Below the pieces are notes generated by a model. That model saw only the letters and a list, made by a program, of their open reading frames with translations. It made no database searches and was not told the origin of the DNA. 64,000 nt of DNA, taken from assembly GCA_028564705.1 (NCBI GenBank), contig JAPXFQ010002899.1:1426001-1490000 (forward strand). The letters run 5' to 3'. Origin of the DNA: Apricaphanius iberus. Taxonomy: Eukaryota > Chordata > Actinopteri > Cyprinodontiformes > Aphaniidae. Positions 48,782 through 61,499 of this stretch are shown here, one piece after another (positions within the stretch are counted from its first letter, which is position 1; each line of letters begins with the position of its first letter). A program made the translations under genes and the position numbers.

Positions 48782-51059
48782 GGTCTCTAAAAGTATATTG
48801 TGCATTCTAGCAGTTGAGGATTGTAATCCAGTTAGGGAAATCTTTTTTCAGGTTCTTAAAACTGATTTGTTTTAAATGGTTTTAGCTGAATGTTCACTGG
48901 GAATCACTTTGTGTCTTTTAGTATTTCTTATAGAGTCCACTAAAGTATGGGACTATTTATGTCTTTGCATTGGCATTTAGCTTCTAAGGCCGGGAATATA
49001 CTTGCTTTTTAACCGGGCATTGGCACAAGCAGCAGGCTGCGTCGTGAGGACGTACTTTGCTTGCGCACTGCACGTGCTACTGGAGAGTTTCATTCGCGGG
49101 CAGAGTGCAGAACTCAAACCGGATAGTGTGTGGGATTTGCATGGTAGAAACAAAACAAACATAGCGACCATAGAAAAGGTAATCAGCTGGTTAATGTTCA
49201 GATTATGTCAGAAAAAGATGGCATGGTATATAAAGCCATATTTACTATCATTCTTGTTTGCCTTCCCACTGCTTTCGCCGCCGTTGACCCCGTGTATCTA
49301 CAGCCTGACAAATAGCGCTGTAAATTTCCTCTAGTGTTGGTTACTCGCGTATTACCACGTCTGTATGTGTCACGATAATTTCAGACGTGCACAAACAACG
49401 CTTTAAACAAACCCAAGCTAAGCTAGGTTTTCCATGATAATCACGGGTAAATGTAATTAAAAGCAAGTATTCACGGCCTAAGAGTTAGGAAGGAAAAGTT
49501 TGTCTCTTTACTCTTTATCTTGATTTGCAAATGAAATGCATCTTTTACGTTCATCTGAAAAGAAAAGGCTTGGGATCATCGAGTCCAGTTCTTTTTTTTT
49601 TTCACTCAACTTTCCAGTTAGCTTACAATCTTTTGCTACAGCACCCTGTGAACACCCAGGTTCTTTAGAAACGTCATGACTTTGTAGGTTACAACACTTC
49701 TTAATTAGAAAAACTTTTATTGATCTTTTGTAATATTTAATTTTTCACAGAGCCTGAATTTTGGGTTTGTATTTCTTTTAAGCCATAATGATCAAACTGA
49801 GCGGAAAACAATGCCTAAAAATATTGCACTCTGCACAAAATGATTTTTTTTATAATATATGTATAAAAGAAAGAAGGATTGCCTTGAGGCCGTTGCACAG
49901 CCCTATAAGCCCAGCAGGGTGGCATTGGGGAAACGTGAACAAGCGGTGTGGCTGAAAAATAAATCAGTGGTAAAACACAGTGTTCATGAGGAAAAGTCAG
50001 CTCAGTTCCCCACTCAGCTGTTTTGTCCTTGTAAAGACCTATTTCTCAAGCGAGGTGGCATGTCAAGCAGAAGCAGGACTATTGATCATCTAATGTATGT
50101 CGTTCTGTGAGATGTCTGCGTCAGCCGAGTGACACTTCCCTAGCAGAGTGGTCCTTGAGTGTCCATCTGTCTTCTATCTATCAATCAATCACCGCATTAG
50201 GCAAAGACATATTTCACTCACTCAACAGGGTCCGAAACAAGAAGTGCTTCCACTCAATCTTCACCTTTCTACACGGTCAAGTCTAGTCCATTTCAGCTGT
50301 CCGTCTCGGCCGAAGCCTTTTGCAAAAACGTTACAAAATAGAGGAATCAAAGCATCCATGCCAGAACTATAACTCGTCCTTTTCCATTAGGAAAGCAAAT
50401 TAGTTTTAGTGACTTAAACACTCAGATATCTCAATCCAAGCAATTGAGCGTCTGGCAGAGAAGCTGGCTGCCTGTAATGCCAACTGGAGCAACAAGACAG
50501 GGAGGCAAGAAGGAAAACCATCCAGGATGGACAGGTAGACAGACAGACAAACTGGAGGCAGTTTACTGCGAGCAAAATGTAGAGAAAGAAACCTACAAAT
50601 CATGCCGGCTGGACAGCACTGTGCCCAGAAACACATGTTCCCCCCCGTAGACATCAGAGCAACACTAAACCTGCCACAGACGCTCCATTGACTGCCGCTC
50701 TGCCTGTGATCAATACTCCCGGGGAATAAATGCGCCACATCATGGAGCCGCCGGAGCAGCAGGGTCACCGCCCGGCTGAGCGCCGTAGACAGGACGGCGT
50801 GCAAGGTCACCGTCTCACCGGGCTTCGAAGGTAGAAGAATCAACCACATCCAATCACATCACCGGGGGAGGGGTAAAAAAAGAAAGAAGCTGAAGGCAAG
50901 ATGAGATCAGTCTCCAATCAGATCATGAGCTATATTTGGATGGATAAAAAAGTAAAAAAAAAAAAAAGAAGAAAAAAAAAGAAAAGGGCAGGCACTCGAG
51001 CAAGATAAAAGCAGGTGACAGCTGTTTTAGGAGAGAGATATAAATTGAAGGATGTATTA

Positions 51060-51130
51060 AGAAGAAGGAGCCTGCAAGTTCAAACCTCCACAGATGTCCT
51101 TGAGCGAGATGCTGAGCCCCCCCCTTTCGC
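51060..51130. repeat. short SINE-like fragment
   Basis: tgcaagttcaaacctccaca followed by gatgtccttgagcgagatgc and tgagcccccc resembles the B-box and adjoining part of a tRNA-related teleost repeat. The 67-codon frame starting here is therefore doubtful. Confidence 0.3.
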
Positions 51131-51434
51131 TCCAGTTAAATCTCTCAGGATGGGAGCATCAGTTCAATGACTCATTTTTAAAGCTGAGTGCAGCCATTAC
51201 ATCCAACCTTCCTGGTGATGAAGCAGATGAAACATTTGTGTCTGATTCTCCTTCTGATGAGGGGATCATTCTTGAGCTTACAAAGAAAGGACGATGATTC
51301 TCCTGAGTCTTATTGCTGAGGTACTCACTAATGAATATATATCCAGTATTGAACCCACTCTGTCAATTCTCCTTTCACACAGTAACACCAGACAGTTTTC
51401 TTCCTCATCGAGTTGCAAATTTGATACAAATGTC

Positions 51435-51819
51435 TAGGGCTGGGTATCGATTCAAATTTCAAGAATCAATTCGATTCCGAATCTCAAGAGTTGGAATCGA
51501 TTCGATTCAATCTGATCCAATTCAATATTGATATTGGTCAGTGCTATTAAAAGCTTCTTTTTTTTTTACTATTTACACTACACAACAAATTAAGTGACTT
51601 AACACTGGGTGAGTAACAGTTCACCATGGAAAACTGTATTAACCCTGTCAGACACAAAACTTAAAATTGCCGTCTGGACTGTTCCTTCCCATTTCACCTT
51701 TAAAAAGGGCAAACTATTCTAAAAAATTAAATCGATTTTTGAACTTGTGAATCGATTCGATTCGATTTCAATAAGAATCGATTCAGAATGAATTTTTCGA
51801 TTATTTCAACACAGCTCTA
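51435..51819. mobile_element. hAT-type MITE, ATCGATT family, copy B, 385 bp
   Basis: The left end tagggctgggtatcgattca and right end caacacagctcta are imperfect inverted repeats. The octamer caaatgtc is duplicated exactly at 51427-51434 and 51820-51827. Shares the internal cactgggtgagtaacagttc with copy A. Confidence 0.9.
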
Positions 51820-52574
51820 CAAATGTCAGAAGGCTGGTTTGTTAAGACACAAGCATCAACTTTTTTTCTTATTTGTGCGATCGCTATCTATGACATCCAA
51901 CAACGCCAACCATTTATCAGACTTTCCAACCCCCAACAGCCACAAAAAGATGTCAAGGTACTAAGGGCCCCACCCTCAAGATTAACACCGTTTTTTGCAG
52001 GGCCTTGATGAGGTCTTCTAGGGATCATTATTACACACCATCATTACACATGGTAGAGTTCTCTCTGAGGGTCTTGAAGAGGCACAAAAAATTGTACTGT
52101 ACAGTACCCAAGTCACGACGACTCAAGCCTGGACTTAACCATCCCGCAACAATTACAATGGCTGCAACAAGGTCTCAAAAGAAAAGATCTAGCAATGTTA
52201 AAGCACCATATTTCTCTTCAAAGCAAGTTCTGTTTCGAAAACAGCCACCTATTTGTTGTCATTACGTTACTTTAATTGGCGAACAATAATCTAAGCTGTT
52301 TTCATGAGGCCTGGACCCGTGATGGTGACTACTCTCAACAAGCAGGCCAGGAAAAAAACTGAAAATCAAACTTTCATTCACTCTGGGTATAACATGTATG
52401 CTGCGTGTGATACTGTTGTCCCACCTCTTATTTTTCCTGCTTCAACCACAAAGCGGAATCTGAGTGAAAAAATATGTGTTATCTACGTGCATCCTGACCA
52501 CACCCACCCACTGTCCAAGGGAAGGTGGGGTCCAGAGACAGCAGCATCTCTGCTAGTAGAATCTAAAGACTAGT

Positions 52575-52680
52575 TCAGGTGTGCCCAAAGCGGGGTCCGC
52601 AGGCCAAAGCTGGCCCCCGCAGCCTTTTAATATTGCCCGCCAGGGGATGACCATAACCTTATATAAAAATCTGCATTGAT
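52575..52680. mobile_element. hAT-like left end
   Basis: caggtgtgcccaaagcgggg and tccgcaggccaaagctggcc form a typical hAT MITE start in fish; the right end was not identified. Confidence 0.35.
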
Positions 52681-52769
52681 CAGACAGTCAACTTCATGTG
52701 CACAAAAATTATTCTTCCACTTTTAATACTACTTTTTATAAATGGGCCCAATGCATATTAGGCTCATTA

Positions 52770-54086
52770 ATGCCCCATTTCCACTAGGGCCAGTACGGTA
52801 CAGAATGGAACGGGTCAGTACGGCCTGAAACTGGTAGGTTGTGTTACTATTACCATCTCAATAGAACTGTAGTGGGCGAGGACGTGGGGTGGCTTAGTTT
52901 AACAAAAGCTCCAGCAAAATGCAGTCACATTAAAAGCTCCAGCAAAAAGCATCTCTCTTCCGTGTTTGAAGACTTAATTTTTTGAAAACAGATTTCTTTT
53001 TTTTAACCAGTGTACTACTTAAACTCCAAAACCCAGAGTGATGTCAATCTAGCCATCTTGTTTTACAACGATACTTTGCAGCTTTTTTTTAGTTGGACAT
53101 TAAATGCTAGTCAGGTCCAGAACAGGGTGATTGCAATAAAAGCAGCTTTTTGAAAATATTTTTTTATCACTTGCAATTTCCTCTCACGAAAAAGAAATCA
53201 GGTTGGAAAAAATGTATTAAAATATGAAATCATATTGGGAATGAAAAAATTTGAGATTTAATTTTGATGCCATATCGCCCAGCCCTACCTCCTAGTGTTT
53301 CTATAAATATTCCCCCTTTATTCTGAACCTTTAATCCTGTAAATTAAGAGGGGTTTGACCATTGTTTAATAATGTTAGTCTGGGGAATCATATTTTGACA
53401 CAAAAATAAATAGAAGAAATACTGCATTGAAAAATCTCAATTAAAAGTTCTGCTCTGCCATTAAAATTTTGTTTTTGGTTTTATTTATTTAAATGCAAAA
53501 CCTAAAATGAACCTAAAGCAATTTAAAAATAAATATTTTTTTTAAGTCTAAAAAATGTATTTTTTTCTGAAACCAGGAAGAAAATCTGTGAACCTGAACC
53601 TACTGTGAAAAAGAATTTAAGCATCACAGTAGCGGGATGTGAACCTAGACCTACCGAATGGTCACCAACATATACCATTAAGCCAACATGATGAATTTCA
53701 TGGATTCAATAGTATATATACTCACAAAACCCCCACATTGTTTAAGACTTATATGATTCGTGACTCACACGGATTTCTGTTTAATTTTAGGCTGCTTGCA
53801 GTTAACTGCAGTGTGCTGCTTATTTGAAACTTTAAACTATAGCTTACTTTGAGACAAACAAACAACTCCAGACCAAACAGCGGCTACCTCTGCTGCGTAG
53901 GAGTGAGTGGGATATCATATCACAGTACCAATAAGCCCAAAGGAGGGCGTTTCGGGTCGCTTTGGCACCCTTGGAACCAAGGCAGAGGTAGGCAAAAAAA
54001 AGGGTCAGTTCGGAACGGATGCAGGTAATGGGAACACGCCAAAGTTTACCGTTCCGTACTGTACTGGCACTAGTGAAAATTGGGCA
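52770..54086. mobile_element. TIR DNA transposon (about 1.3 kb) with other repeats inside
   Basis: The left end tgccccatttccactagggc and cagtacggtac is inverted at the right end (gtactgtactggcactagtg, aaaattgggca). Flanking tta on both sides (52767-52769, 54087-54089) would fit a 3-bp PIF/Harbinger-type duplication. It contains a hAT right end (to 53290) and a tRNA-like repeat (53565-53850). No transposase. Confidence 0.55.
53565..53850 (-). repeat. tRNA-related short interspersed repeat, copy 2
   Basis: The minus strand at 53695-53626 shows an A-box-like tggcttaatggtatatg and a B box ggttcacatcc. The flank ggctgcttgcagttaactgc and tgcttatttgaaacttt is shared with copy 1 at 11150-11460. The tRNA-like parts differ more than the flank does. 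Confidence 0.5.
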
Positions 54087-55544
54087 TTAGTACTCAGAAA
54101 TGTTCTTATATTACATTTTAAATATCACAAATTAGCAGAGTACATTTGTGCACATATTTATACACATTTGTGCACACTTTAAAAGACCACAAATAATAAT
54201 ATATTATCAAATTCATACAATGTCCCATGAGCCTTTGCTTCAAGCTGAAGGTTGTAGTCGCCATTTGGGACTAGTCACAAAAACAGCAGAATGTAAATGT
54301 TGGGACTGCATCTGTTCAATTCTGTTAAATACAATAGATTCATTCATGAAACCACTTTTTTAAATATATATAACAAATCTTTGTTCGACCATCCTACTTT
54401 AATGAATTTAAATGAAAATTACTCAAAATGAGGGTTTTTTAAGCAATTATTAGGTGAGATTAAAAATTAGATTAATTAATTACAGATCATAATTAATTAA
54501 ACTCAAAGTCTTTTTTTTTCTGGTGACAGACTTAACAAAAATGCTTTTCTTTTAAAATGATGGAAGGAAAAATATTTTTTCACTGACACAAACACTAAAT
54601 CAATCAAATACTAAAGCTTAGTTATGCGTTACAAATGCCTACATATGACTTATTTGTCATAATTTGTTTAATGTTATTTACACAGAAAGGAAGGCTAACT
54701 AACTATATAATAACTTAAAGTATTATACTTTAATAGTAGTATTTGTATTTTGTGGAAAATATCATTACATTTTGCCTGCTGCACTATGGTAGATTTTCTA
54801 ACTGTTAGAAACTCTGCTTGGTAGAAAGTAACTATTAGTATCTCTGCTAGAAGCTAACCGTTACCGACTCCAAAACACACGTTTGGGCTTGTATTATTCG
54901 CATACATAGCACATCCAACAACAAACAAACAAACCGTGGGCCGTGAACCGTGGAAGAAACTGGTGGAATATGTCTTGGAATACCAGCAACAGAGCAAGTT
55001 AGCGTAAGTTCAGTGGGGAGACATTTATACATCATGAACATTATTGAGTAACGCTTCTAGACTAATCCTGATGTTTCCCTGCCACCCAATCCTCCAACAA
55101 ACCACAACTTTTCCCCACAGAAAACGATTCACAGGGCATTAATCCTGGTATAGTTCTGCTCCTTTAAGGAGCATTACTCAGAAACGTCATAGCTGTTACA
55201 TCACAACCAAATTTCCCGATGTGGGACACTTAAATAATTATTCTATTATATTATATTCTACTTAAAAGACTAGACCAGTGACCTGCAGCTACAGAGCCAC
55301 AAAATATGCTTTGGACCTGCTACAATTATAACTATGGCTAAAGATTTTAATAGCTCAATATAGAGATTGGGATATATATTATATATATCAGTGTGTCCAA
55401 TACTATTATTCCAAACAGTTGATTGTAGTGCAATGATTGTTATCTTATAAACACAAGGTGTTATGAATTAGCTTTTTGCATGCTAATGACATATTTAGCC
55501 AGTTGAACAGAGTTTGAAGGCAGCAGATGCTGTGACCGGAATGG

Positions 55545-55775
55545 TAAATGAACTGAACTTATATGGCGCTTTTCCCGTTATACTGAACATTCAAAGAGCT
55601 TTATACTTCCAATGGCTAATTCACCCATTCACGCTTATAAACACGCACACAGTTCTACACCAATACCCAAATCAGTAGGCAAGTTGGGTTTAAGTGTCTT
55701 GCCCGACACATTTACATCTGACAGACAGAAGCTGGAATTGAACCTACAAACCTTTGATTACAAGCCAACTTTACT
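55545..55775. repeat. dispersed repeat (tRNA-related or MITE), copy 2
   Basis: tgaactgaacttatatggcg, cttttcccgtt, tcacccattcacgcttataa, aagtgtcttgcccgacacat and the B-box-like attgaacctacaaacc parallel 25120-25385. Confidence 0.5.
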
Positions 55776-55899
55776 ACCCACAATGTTAAAAATGCTAATG
55801 ATGGTACCTGAGATCGTTAATGCAATATGTATTTATTTATTGTCACCATCGCCACCTTAGAATGTGGAGCCACAAATTTGGGGAGGGGATGCCTTAGGG

Positions 55900-56099
55900 G
55901 AGGGGTGGGCTACTCCAGTCCTCAAGATCTACTGTCCTGCAAGTTTGAGATGTTTCCCTGCTTCAACACACCTGATTTATTGTACAGAGCTTGGCAACAA
56001 GCTGTTTGATCTATTTAATTTGAATAAGGAGTGTTGAAGCAGGGAAACATCTCAGATCTGCAGGACATTGGCCCTTGAGAACTAGAGTCACCCACCCTG
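55900..56099. mobile_element. palindromic hAT MITE, 200 bp, with 8-bp target duplication
   Basis: The left arm gaggggtgggctactccagt ... cctgcaagtttgagatgttt is inverted in the right arm (gggaaacatctcagatctgc ... gagtcacccaccctg). The octamer ccttaggg is duplicated at 55892-55899 and 56100-56107. The whole element can fold into one hairpin. Confidence 0.85.
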
Positions 56100-56107
56100 C
56101 CTTAGGG

Positions 56108-56139
56108 GATAGATGGATGAATGGATGGATGGATGGATA
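56108..56139. repeat. (GGAT)n microsatellite
   Basis: gatagatggatgaatggatg and gatggatggata: about eight imperfect tetramers directly after the MITE's target duplication. Confidence 0.85.
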
Positions 56140-56433
56140 CCAGTCCTCATGACATGAGGCTTTAGAAAGCAGGGTAGTTTAGGGAACTTTTCAACTTCTA
56201 AGACAAAGTTTTCCTCACATCTCTGTGCTCCTAGTACAGAACACTTGGCAACAACTTTAATTCAGACTACATATAAAGACCCTGGTTCTCACACATGCTC
56301 TTAATGGACAAGCAATGGAGAACATTTCAGGTAAATTCAAATGTTTGTATAGCAGATACCTGAGACCTTCTGACCAGGGCTGAACACTAAGTGTTTTTCC
56401 GTTTGCAGCAGGTCTCATACAACAGTTTGTGAT

Positions 56434-58397
56434 ATGCAGGTGAAACTCAACATATCAAGCAAAAGTTAATTTACTTTAGTAATTTACCTTAAAAGGTGAA
56501 ACTAATAAATTAAATATACTTATTAAAAGCAAAGTGATATATTTTAAGCCTTTATTTCTTATAATTTTGATGAATGTGGTTTACAGCTTGTAAAAAAAAA
56601 TCGAAATATCAGAAAATTAGAAATCAGTAAAACAAGAATTTTTAAACAGTGAAATGTTAGACCTCTGAAAAGTATTACCATGCATTTGTACTAAGTACTT
56701 GATTTGGGCTCCTTTTGCAACAATTTCTGACATAATTGCCTCTTGGAAATGCTCCATAGATTCTTTAAGGGGTTTAGGTCAGACCAGTTTGCTGGCCAAT
56801 CAAGCCCAGTAATCCAACAGTTATTTGAAGCAGGTTTTGGTACTTTAGGCAGTGTGGGCAGGAGCCAAGTCATACAGGAAAATGAATTCATCTCTATAAA
56901 GCTCATCTGCAGAAGGAAGCATGAAGTGCTCCAAAATGTCCTGATAGATGGCTTCGTTGACTCTGGATTTAATACCCTACATTGCTAATAGACTTAAGAA
57001 TTAGGAAAAAAAATATCCTTTTTTAGACTCAACTGACCCTAACACACCTTTTACTTTTCTTTTCTACTACTCTCCAGATATATTTTTCCTAATGTTAATG
57101 CAATTGTTAACCAAGTTTTCTCTCAGTGTTTTTCTCCCCATAGAGGCTATACCCGGTCTGGTACCCTGCTCAGCTATAACGCCCCCTGCTGGATGGGGAG
57201 CGTTGGTCCAGATGATGCTCAAAGTCACCAAGCATCCTCCATGCTGTCTCTTCTCTGTCTTCTCAGACCCCCAGACGGTCGTGGCCGATGACCGCTTGTA
57301 CTGAGCCAGGTTCTGCCGGAGGTTTCTTTCTGTTAAAGGGGAGTTGTTCCTCTCCACTGTCTCTACATGCTTGCTCAGTATGAGGGTTTGCTAAAGAATT
57401 GTTGTGGTTGGAGTCTGCATGATCCGGGCACAACCTCACGCCAATAACTCATCACAATCTGCTGGGATTCTTTTCTAGGAAAACTTTTAACTGATTGGAA
57501 TGTTTGTATAATTGTTTTCAGATGACTTTTGTTGTGAACTGGTGCTATATAAATAAAAGTGTATTGAATTGAATAAAGCCCAGTGGAACAACAGATAAAA
57601 GGGCTCCAAAAATCAACACAGACTGTAGGAACTTCACTCTGGATTTCAAAAGCATCTTTGTGTGCCTCTCCGTTCTTCCTCTACGCTCTTTCAAATGAGA
57701 TGCAGAATTTGCTCTCATCAGTAAAGACGACTTTGGACCACTGAACAACAGACCAACAGCAGTTGGACAAGAGGAATAGGACATGTGAAGCCCATATTCA
57801 GGATCCATCAGTGTGAAGTGGCTCTTGATGCACTAACTCCAGCTTCAGTCCACTCCTTATAAAAGTCCCCAACACTTTTGTTTGACCTTTTCCTGACAAT
57901 CATCTCCAGGCTGCGGTCATCCTTGCTGCTTGTGCCCATTTTCTTCCTCACTTTTTCCCTTCCACATAACGTTCTATTAATGTACTGTGATACAGCACTT
58001 GGGGAATAACCAACTTCTTTTTCAGTTACCATTTGAGGCTTTCCATCCTAATAGAGGGACTCAGTTATGTTTTTTCTGCACAACTGTCAGGTCAGCTGTC
58101 TTCCCCATGATTGTGAATCCTACTGGACATGACTGAGAGACCATTTAAAGGCTCAGCGACCCTTTGCCTGTGTTTACGATTACATTGTGACACTTTTAGC
58201 TTAAAATATTGAGCTTTTTCACAATATTCTAATTATGAGATTTTAAATTAGGGGTTTTCAGAAACTGTAAGCCATAATCAACAAAAAAGGGCTTATAATA
58301 TCTTGCTTTGTGTGTAATGAGTCTATAACATATACTAGTTTCACCTTTTAAGTTGATTAACTGAAATAGATTAACTTTTGCACACGTTTCCCCTGTA
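56434..58397 (-). pseudogene. Tc1/mariner element with transposase relic, split by a LINE tail
   Basis: Imperfect TIRs: left gcaggtgaaactcaacatat and caagcaaaagttaatttac; right inverted gattaacttttgcacacg and tttcccctgtata. On the minus strand the transposase is readable in pieces: an N-terminal HTH-type region in 58032-57808 (VGYSPSAVSQYINRTLCGRE), a central part in 57808-57545 and the catalytic-region block LDWPANWSDLNPLKNLW in 56906-56691. Stops and frameshifts separate them. A GAATT-tailed LINE end (56977-57574) splits the gene. The expected length for the family is about 330-350 codons. Confidence 0.8.
56977..57574 (+). mobile_element. LINE 3' end (L2-like, GAATT tail) inside the Tc1 element
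   Basis: ctccccatagaggctatacc, accgcttgtactgagccagg, ccggaggtttctttctgtta, gctcagtatgagggtttgct and the tail tgtattgaattgaata. The host transposon text breaks at tctggatttaata and resumes at aagcccagtggaacaac, so the LINE arrived later. Confidence 0.75.
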
Positions 58398-60544
58398 TAA
58401 ATAAAATACTTTTCTTTACCTTCTTCGTTCTGAAAGATTTTGCTGAATTTGCTGTGACCAGACATTATCGAACAAAGAACTTGGATCTTAATTCTGGGTC
58501 AAACGAACCTTTATTGGAACATACATTTTTAATTTCACTTTACAAATCTTTTTGGTTTATTACTTTTATTTAATGCTCATTCAAATTGTCGTCAACCCAC
58601 CCTCTTATTAACCTGCACTCTCTTTATTAAACCCAGACCGATGGGAATAGCTGTTTATTGCTAAAACGTCAAACTATTTTTACAGGGCAGAAGAAAACAC
58701 CTACGTAATTATAAAACTGAAACGGGCAGATGCTTTTCCATGTCGGAGCACAATGCCTTCTGTCGACAAAAGGAAGCTAATCCGTCGGTTGTACTTAATA
58801 GGATGTTTCATGCAGATCTCGGTGAACGTGCTCTCAGGTCTTGCTATCAGCTGGTTACGCTCCTTCCTTTGTTTTCATCTCTACCTGGAAGTCATATTTA
58901 ATTGAAGCTTTTGTTTTCATTGCTGGGCTGTGTTTTCTTTTCTTTTTTTAAAATCTGTTCAGTTTCACACACCCCCATGTTTGCACCTTAGTGACAGCTT
59001 TCACGTTAACTGTATTTTCTGTGAAAATGTGTCATTTCCAGTCTGCTGCACTGTACCGACTGGCAGCTTGGCCCCCGTGACCTCCTCCTCCCTGGTCGTG
59101 ACTTTCATGCCGTCTGTTTTACGCTGCTACCCCGCTGGGCTCGTACCATGAGGCGCACCACCTCCAAAAGATGTACTCATGCACCCTCGGATCACCCGCC
59201 ATACGTCAGAAGCCTCTCGGATTCATAGGGGCCGTGACCCTTCTTTTCCAGGGCTGACGTATCCTCATTTTTCGCCTTGCATCACTTCCTTTTTCGAGGT
59301 CACGGCGATGCTTGGCTGAGACAATGCTATCTTGCTCCTCTCTGCCCGCTCAGCCGTGACAGATTGATGCACCGGGGTAAACAGATAGGGTTGCTCCAAC
59401 ACAAGCTTTTTTTGGTTACTCCAGTGGAGCGCTGCCGTCTTTCACAGGGACAAGAAACGGCGCCGCACGACGGCTGAGACTGAGCGTGGGGATATTAATA
59501 CCTATTGACTCGAAGGTAATAGCTTTGCCGAGCCACAGCCTGGAGGTTGCTCCAATTTAGTCTGCCTAATAATAGGAGCTGGAAACCTTCGCAGCGACAG
59601 AAAATATCTCCTCATGATCATATATCACTATAAACAAACAATCGGACAACCCAGCTCATCCGAAGGAGACTGTCGCCTTTTATCTCCACCTATTTCTGTC
59701 CCACATTTCTAAACGTTGCTACTGAGGTTTTCACAGCTTCCTACTCTAAGCTTGTTGGAGCTGCAAGTGTCTAAATTATCCATAACATGAAGCGGGAAGG
59801 AGGGAACAAGTGGCCAGGCAGGAACCCTGGGATACCGGGGCTGCTCTTTTCTCTCTTTCACAGCAAGCAAAGCTGCAGAGCGGGGCCTATTTAAAGACGA
59901 GGAGTGTAATACGACTGAGTCAGCTGTAGTTTTTTAATTTTAACCCCCCCAAGACCTAAGAGTTGTCAAGCAGAAATCAAAAAGATGAAAAAGGAAGCAG
60001 CTGACCGCTGGTTGGTGGTGATCAAACGGACTAACCAGGCAGAAGCTGCAACAGCTTTGTTTGGGATGAAATTGGAAGAGATCTAAGGTTTGACAGTGAA
60101 GATGAAAACTACGCTGAAATGTAGATGCTCCTTGCGGAGTCTCTGCAAGGTGTTCTGGGAATTTTTCGGCTCCCTGCTGCCCGTCATAAACCTATCAGAG
60201 CGTTTTTAGCATGGACACCACATCACACAATGCTTAAGGCAGTTAAGACGAAGTCTGTCTTCTACCTGCAGTCGGCATGACATCGTCTTGTAAAATAAGT
60301 TTGTGCCAGCAGTGTACAATTCCTATCCTCAAAGGTTGGTGCGTGTTTTTGATTTTTTAGAATGTATCTAATTGCAGCACATGGTGGTGGATATGGGTAA
60401 ACTACTGAAAGATTTACTTTTCTTCAAGTTAAGTAGAACCTTGATGTCTTCTGAATGAGTAGGATGGGGTGGGAGATGGATTTATATCGTCTGTTGGGGC
60501 CAAGAAAAAGCTGAACAAAAAAAATACATGAAGCTCTTCAACTT

Positions 60545-60870
60545 AATGGACCTTTTACCTTCCGACCCTCAGCTGTGGTCGGTGGATATGGCCAAATGAC
60601 CAAGAAAGAAGATCCAAGTGGCTGAAATGAGCTTCCTCTGTGGGTTTAAAGATAGTGCGAGAAGTTCTATCATCCTTCAGAGTGGCTGCTTGTCCGCATT
60701 GAAAGGAGTCAGCTGAGGTGCTCTCGAGCATCTGATCAGGATCTCTTCTAGAGGGTTACCCAGGGGCGACATACCTCCATGGGGCAGACCCAGAACCTGC
60801 AGAAAGGACTACATTTCACTTCTAGCCTCAAGATGGATGGAAGGCTTCTGTAGAACCTGGCGATATGTGG
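60545..60870 (+). pseudogene. Rex3/RTE-like LINE 3' fragment
   Basis: Pieces such as VAEMSFLCGFKDSARSS, GALEHLIRISSRG and WGRPRTCRKDYISLLASRW recall the C-terminal region (AEMSFLRR..., WFGHLIRMP, GRPRTRWRDYISRLA) of the same family as 24440-24920, in opposite orientation. Scattered stops and frameshifts. Confidence 0.6.
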
Positions 60871-61191
60871 AGGAAGTAATGTAATGGTTTCAACCGGCTG
60901 TTTTGGAGCAGGGAAACGTCTAAAACATGTTGGACCCGACCCTCCACAACCTCTGATTTGTTTGGCACCAGGTAGAAAAAAAAAGAAATGGTCACAAAGC
61001 AAGAAGGTGTGTTTCCACACACAAGATTCATTTGTCATCTGCAGCTTTAAGAGTCTGTGGGACAGTTTTTTTTATATATATATGATCCTCCTCGGTGGAG
61101 GAACTCCAGCCTTGAAAGGTGATGGAGGGGGAGTGGGGTGGATGCCGTGGGGGTGTGGGATTACGTACGCGTTACGCACGTCAACCTGTAT

Positions 61192-61195
<4 letters not shown>

Positions 61196-61231
<36 letters not shown>
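61196..61231. repeat. (TG)18 microsatellite
   Basis: About 36 bases of alternating tg between CpG-containing flanks (gcgttacgcacgtcaa; tgctcgggcgcgcaac), 300-400 bp from the candidate first exon. Confidence 0.95.
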
Positions 61232-61236
<5 letters not shown>

Positions 61237-61499
61237 CGTGCTCGGGCGCGCAACCCGCCGTCTCTACGTCCTATATCCCGTAGAAAAAGCCTATAAATAA
61301 AATGAAAATAAAATGAAAAGTGAAATCATTGAAAAAGGCGGGGAAATTGCAAAAGCACAGCAGCCTGCAGGCGATAGTAGATACCTGGGATGTATTTAGA
61401 GGCAGAATGGAACATGGATGCACAAATAATAGGCTAAACATTAAACATTGATGGAAAACTGAAAGATGCGGCTGGATTCGGGGCTCCCATTGAGCAGTG

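Noticed and set aside
50406..50849. 147-codon minus frame
   Set aside because: Considered as an extra syt3 5' exon, but there is no donor/acceptor pair compatible with the coding start and no synaptotagmin-like sequence.
51094..51297. 67-codon plus frame (MSLSEMLSPPL...)
   Set aside because: Begins in a SINE-like fragment common in fish; the acidic C-terminal half is not recognisable, so a real gene is unlikely.
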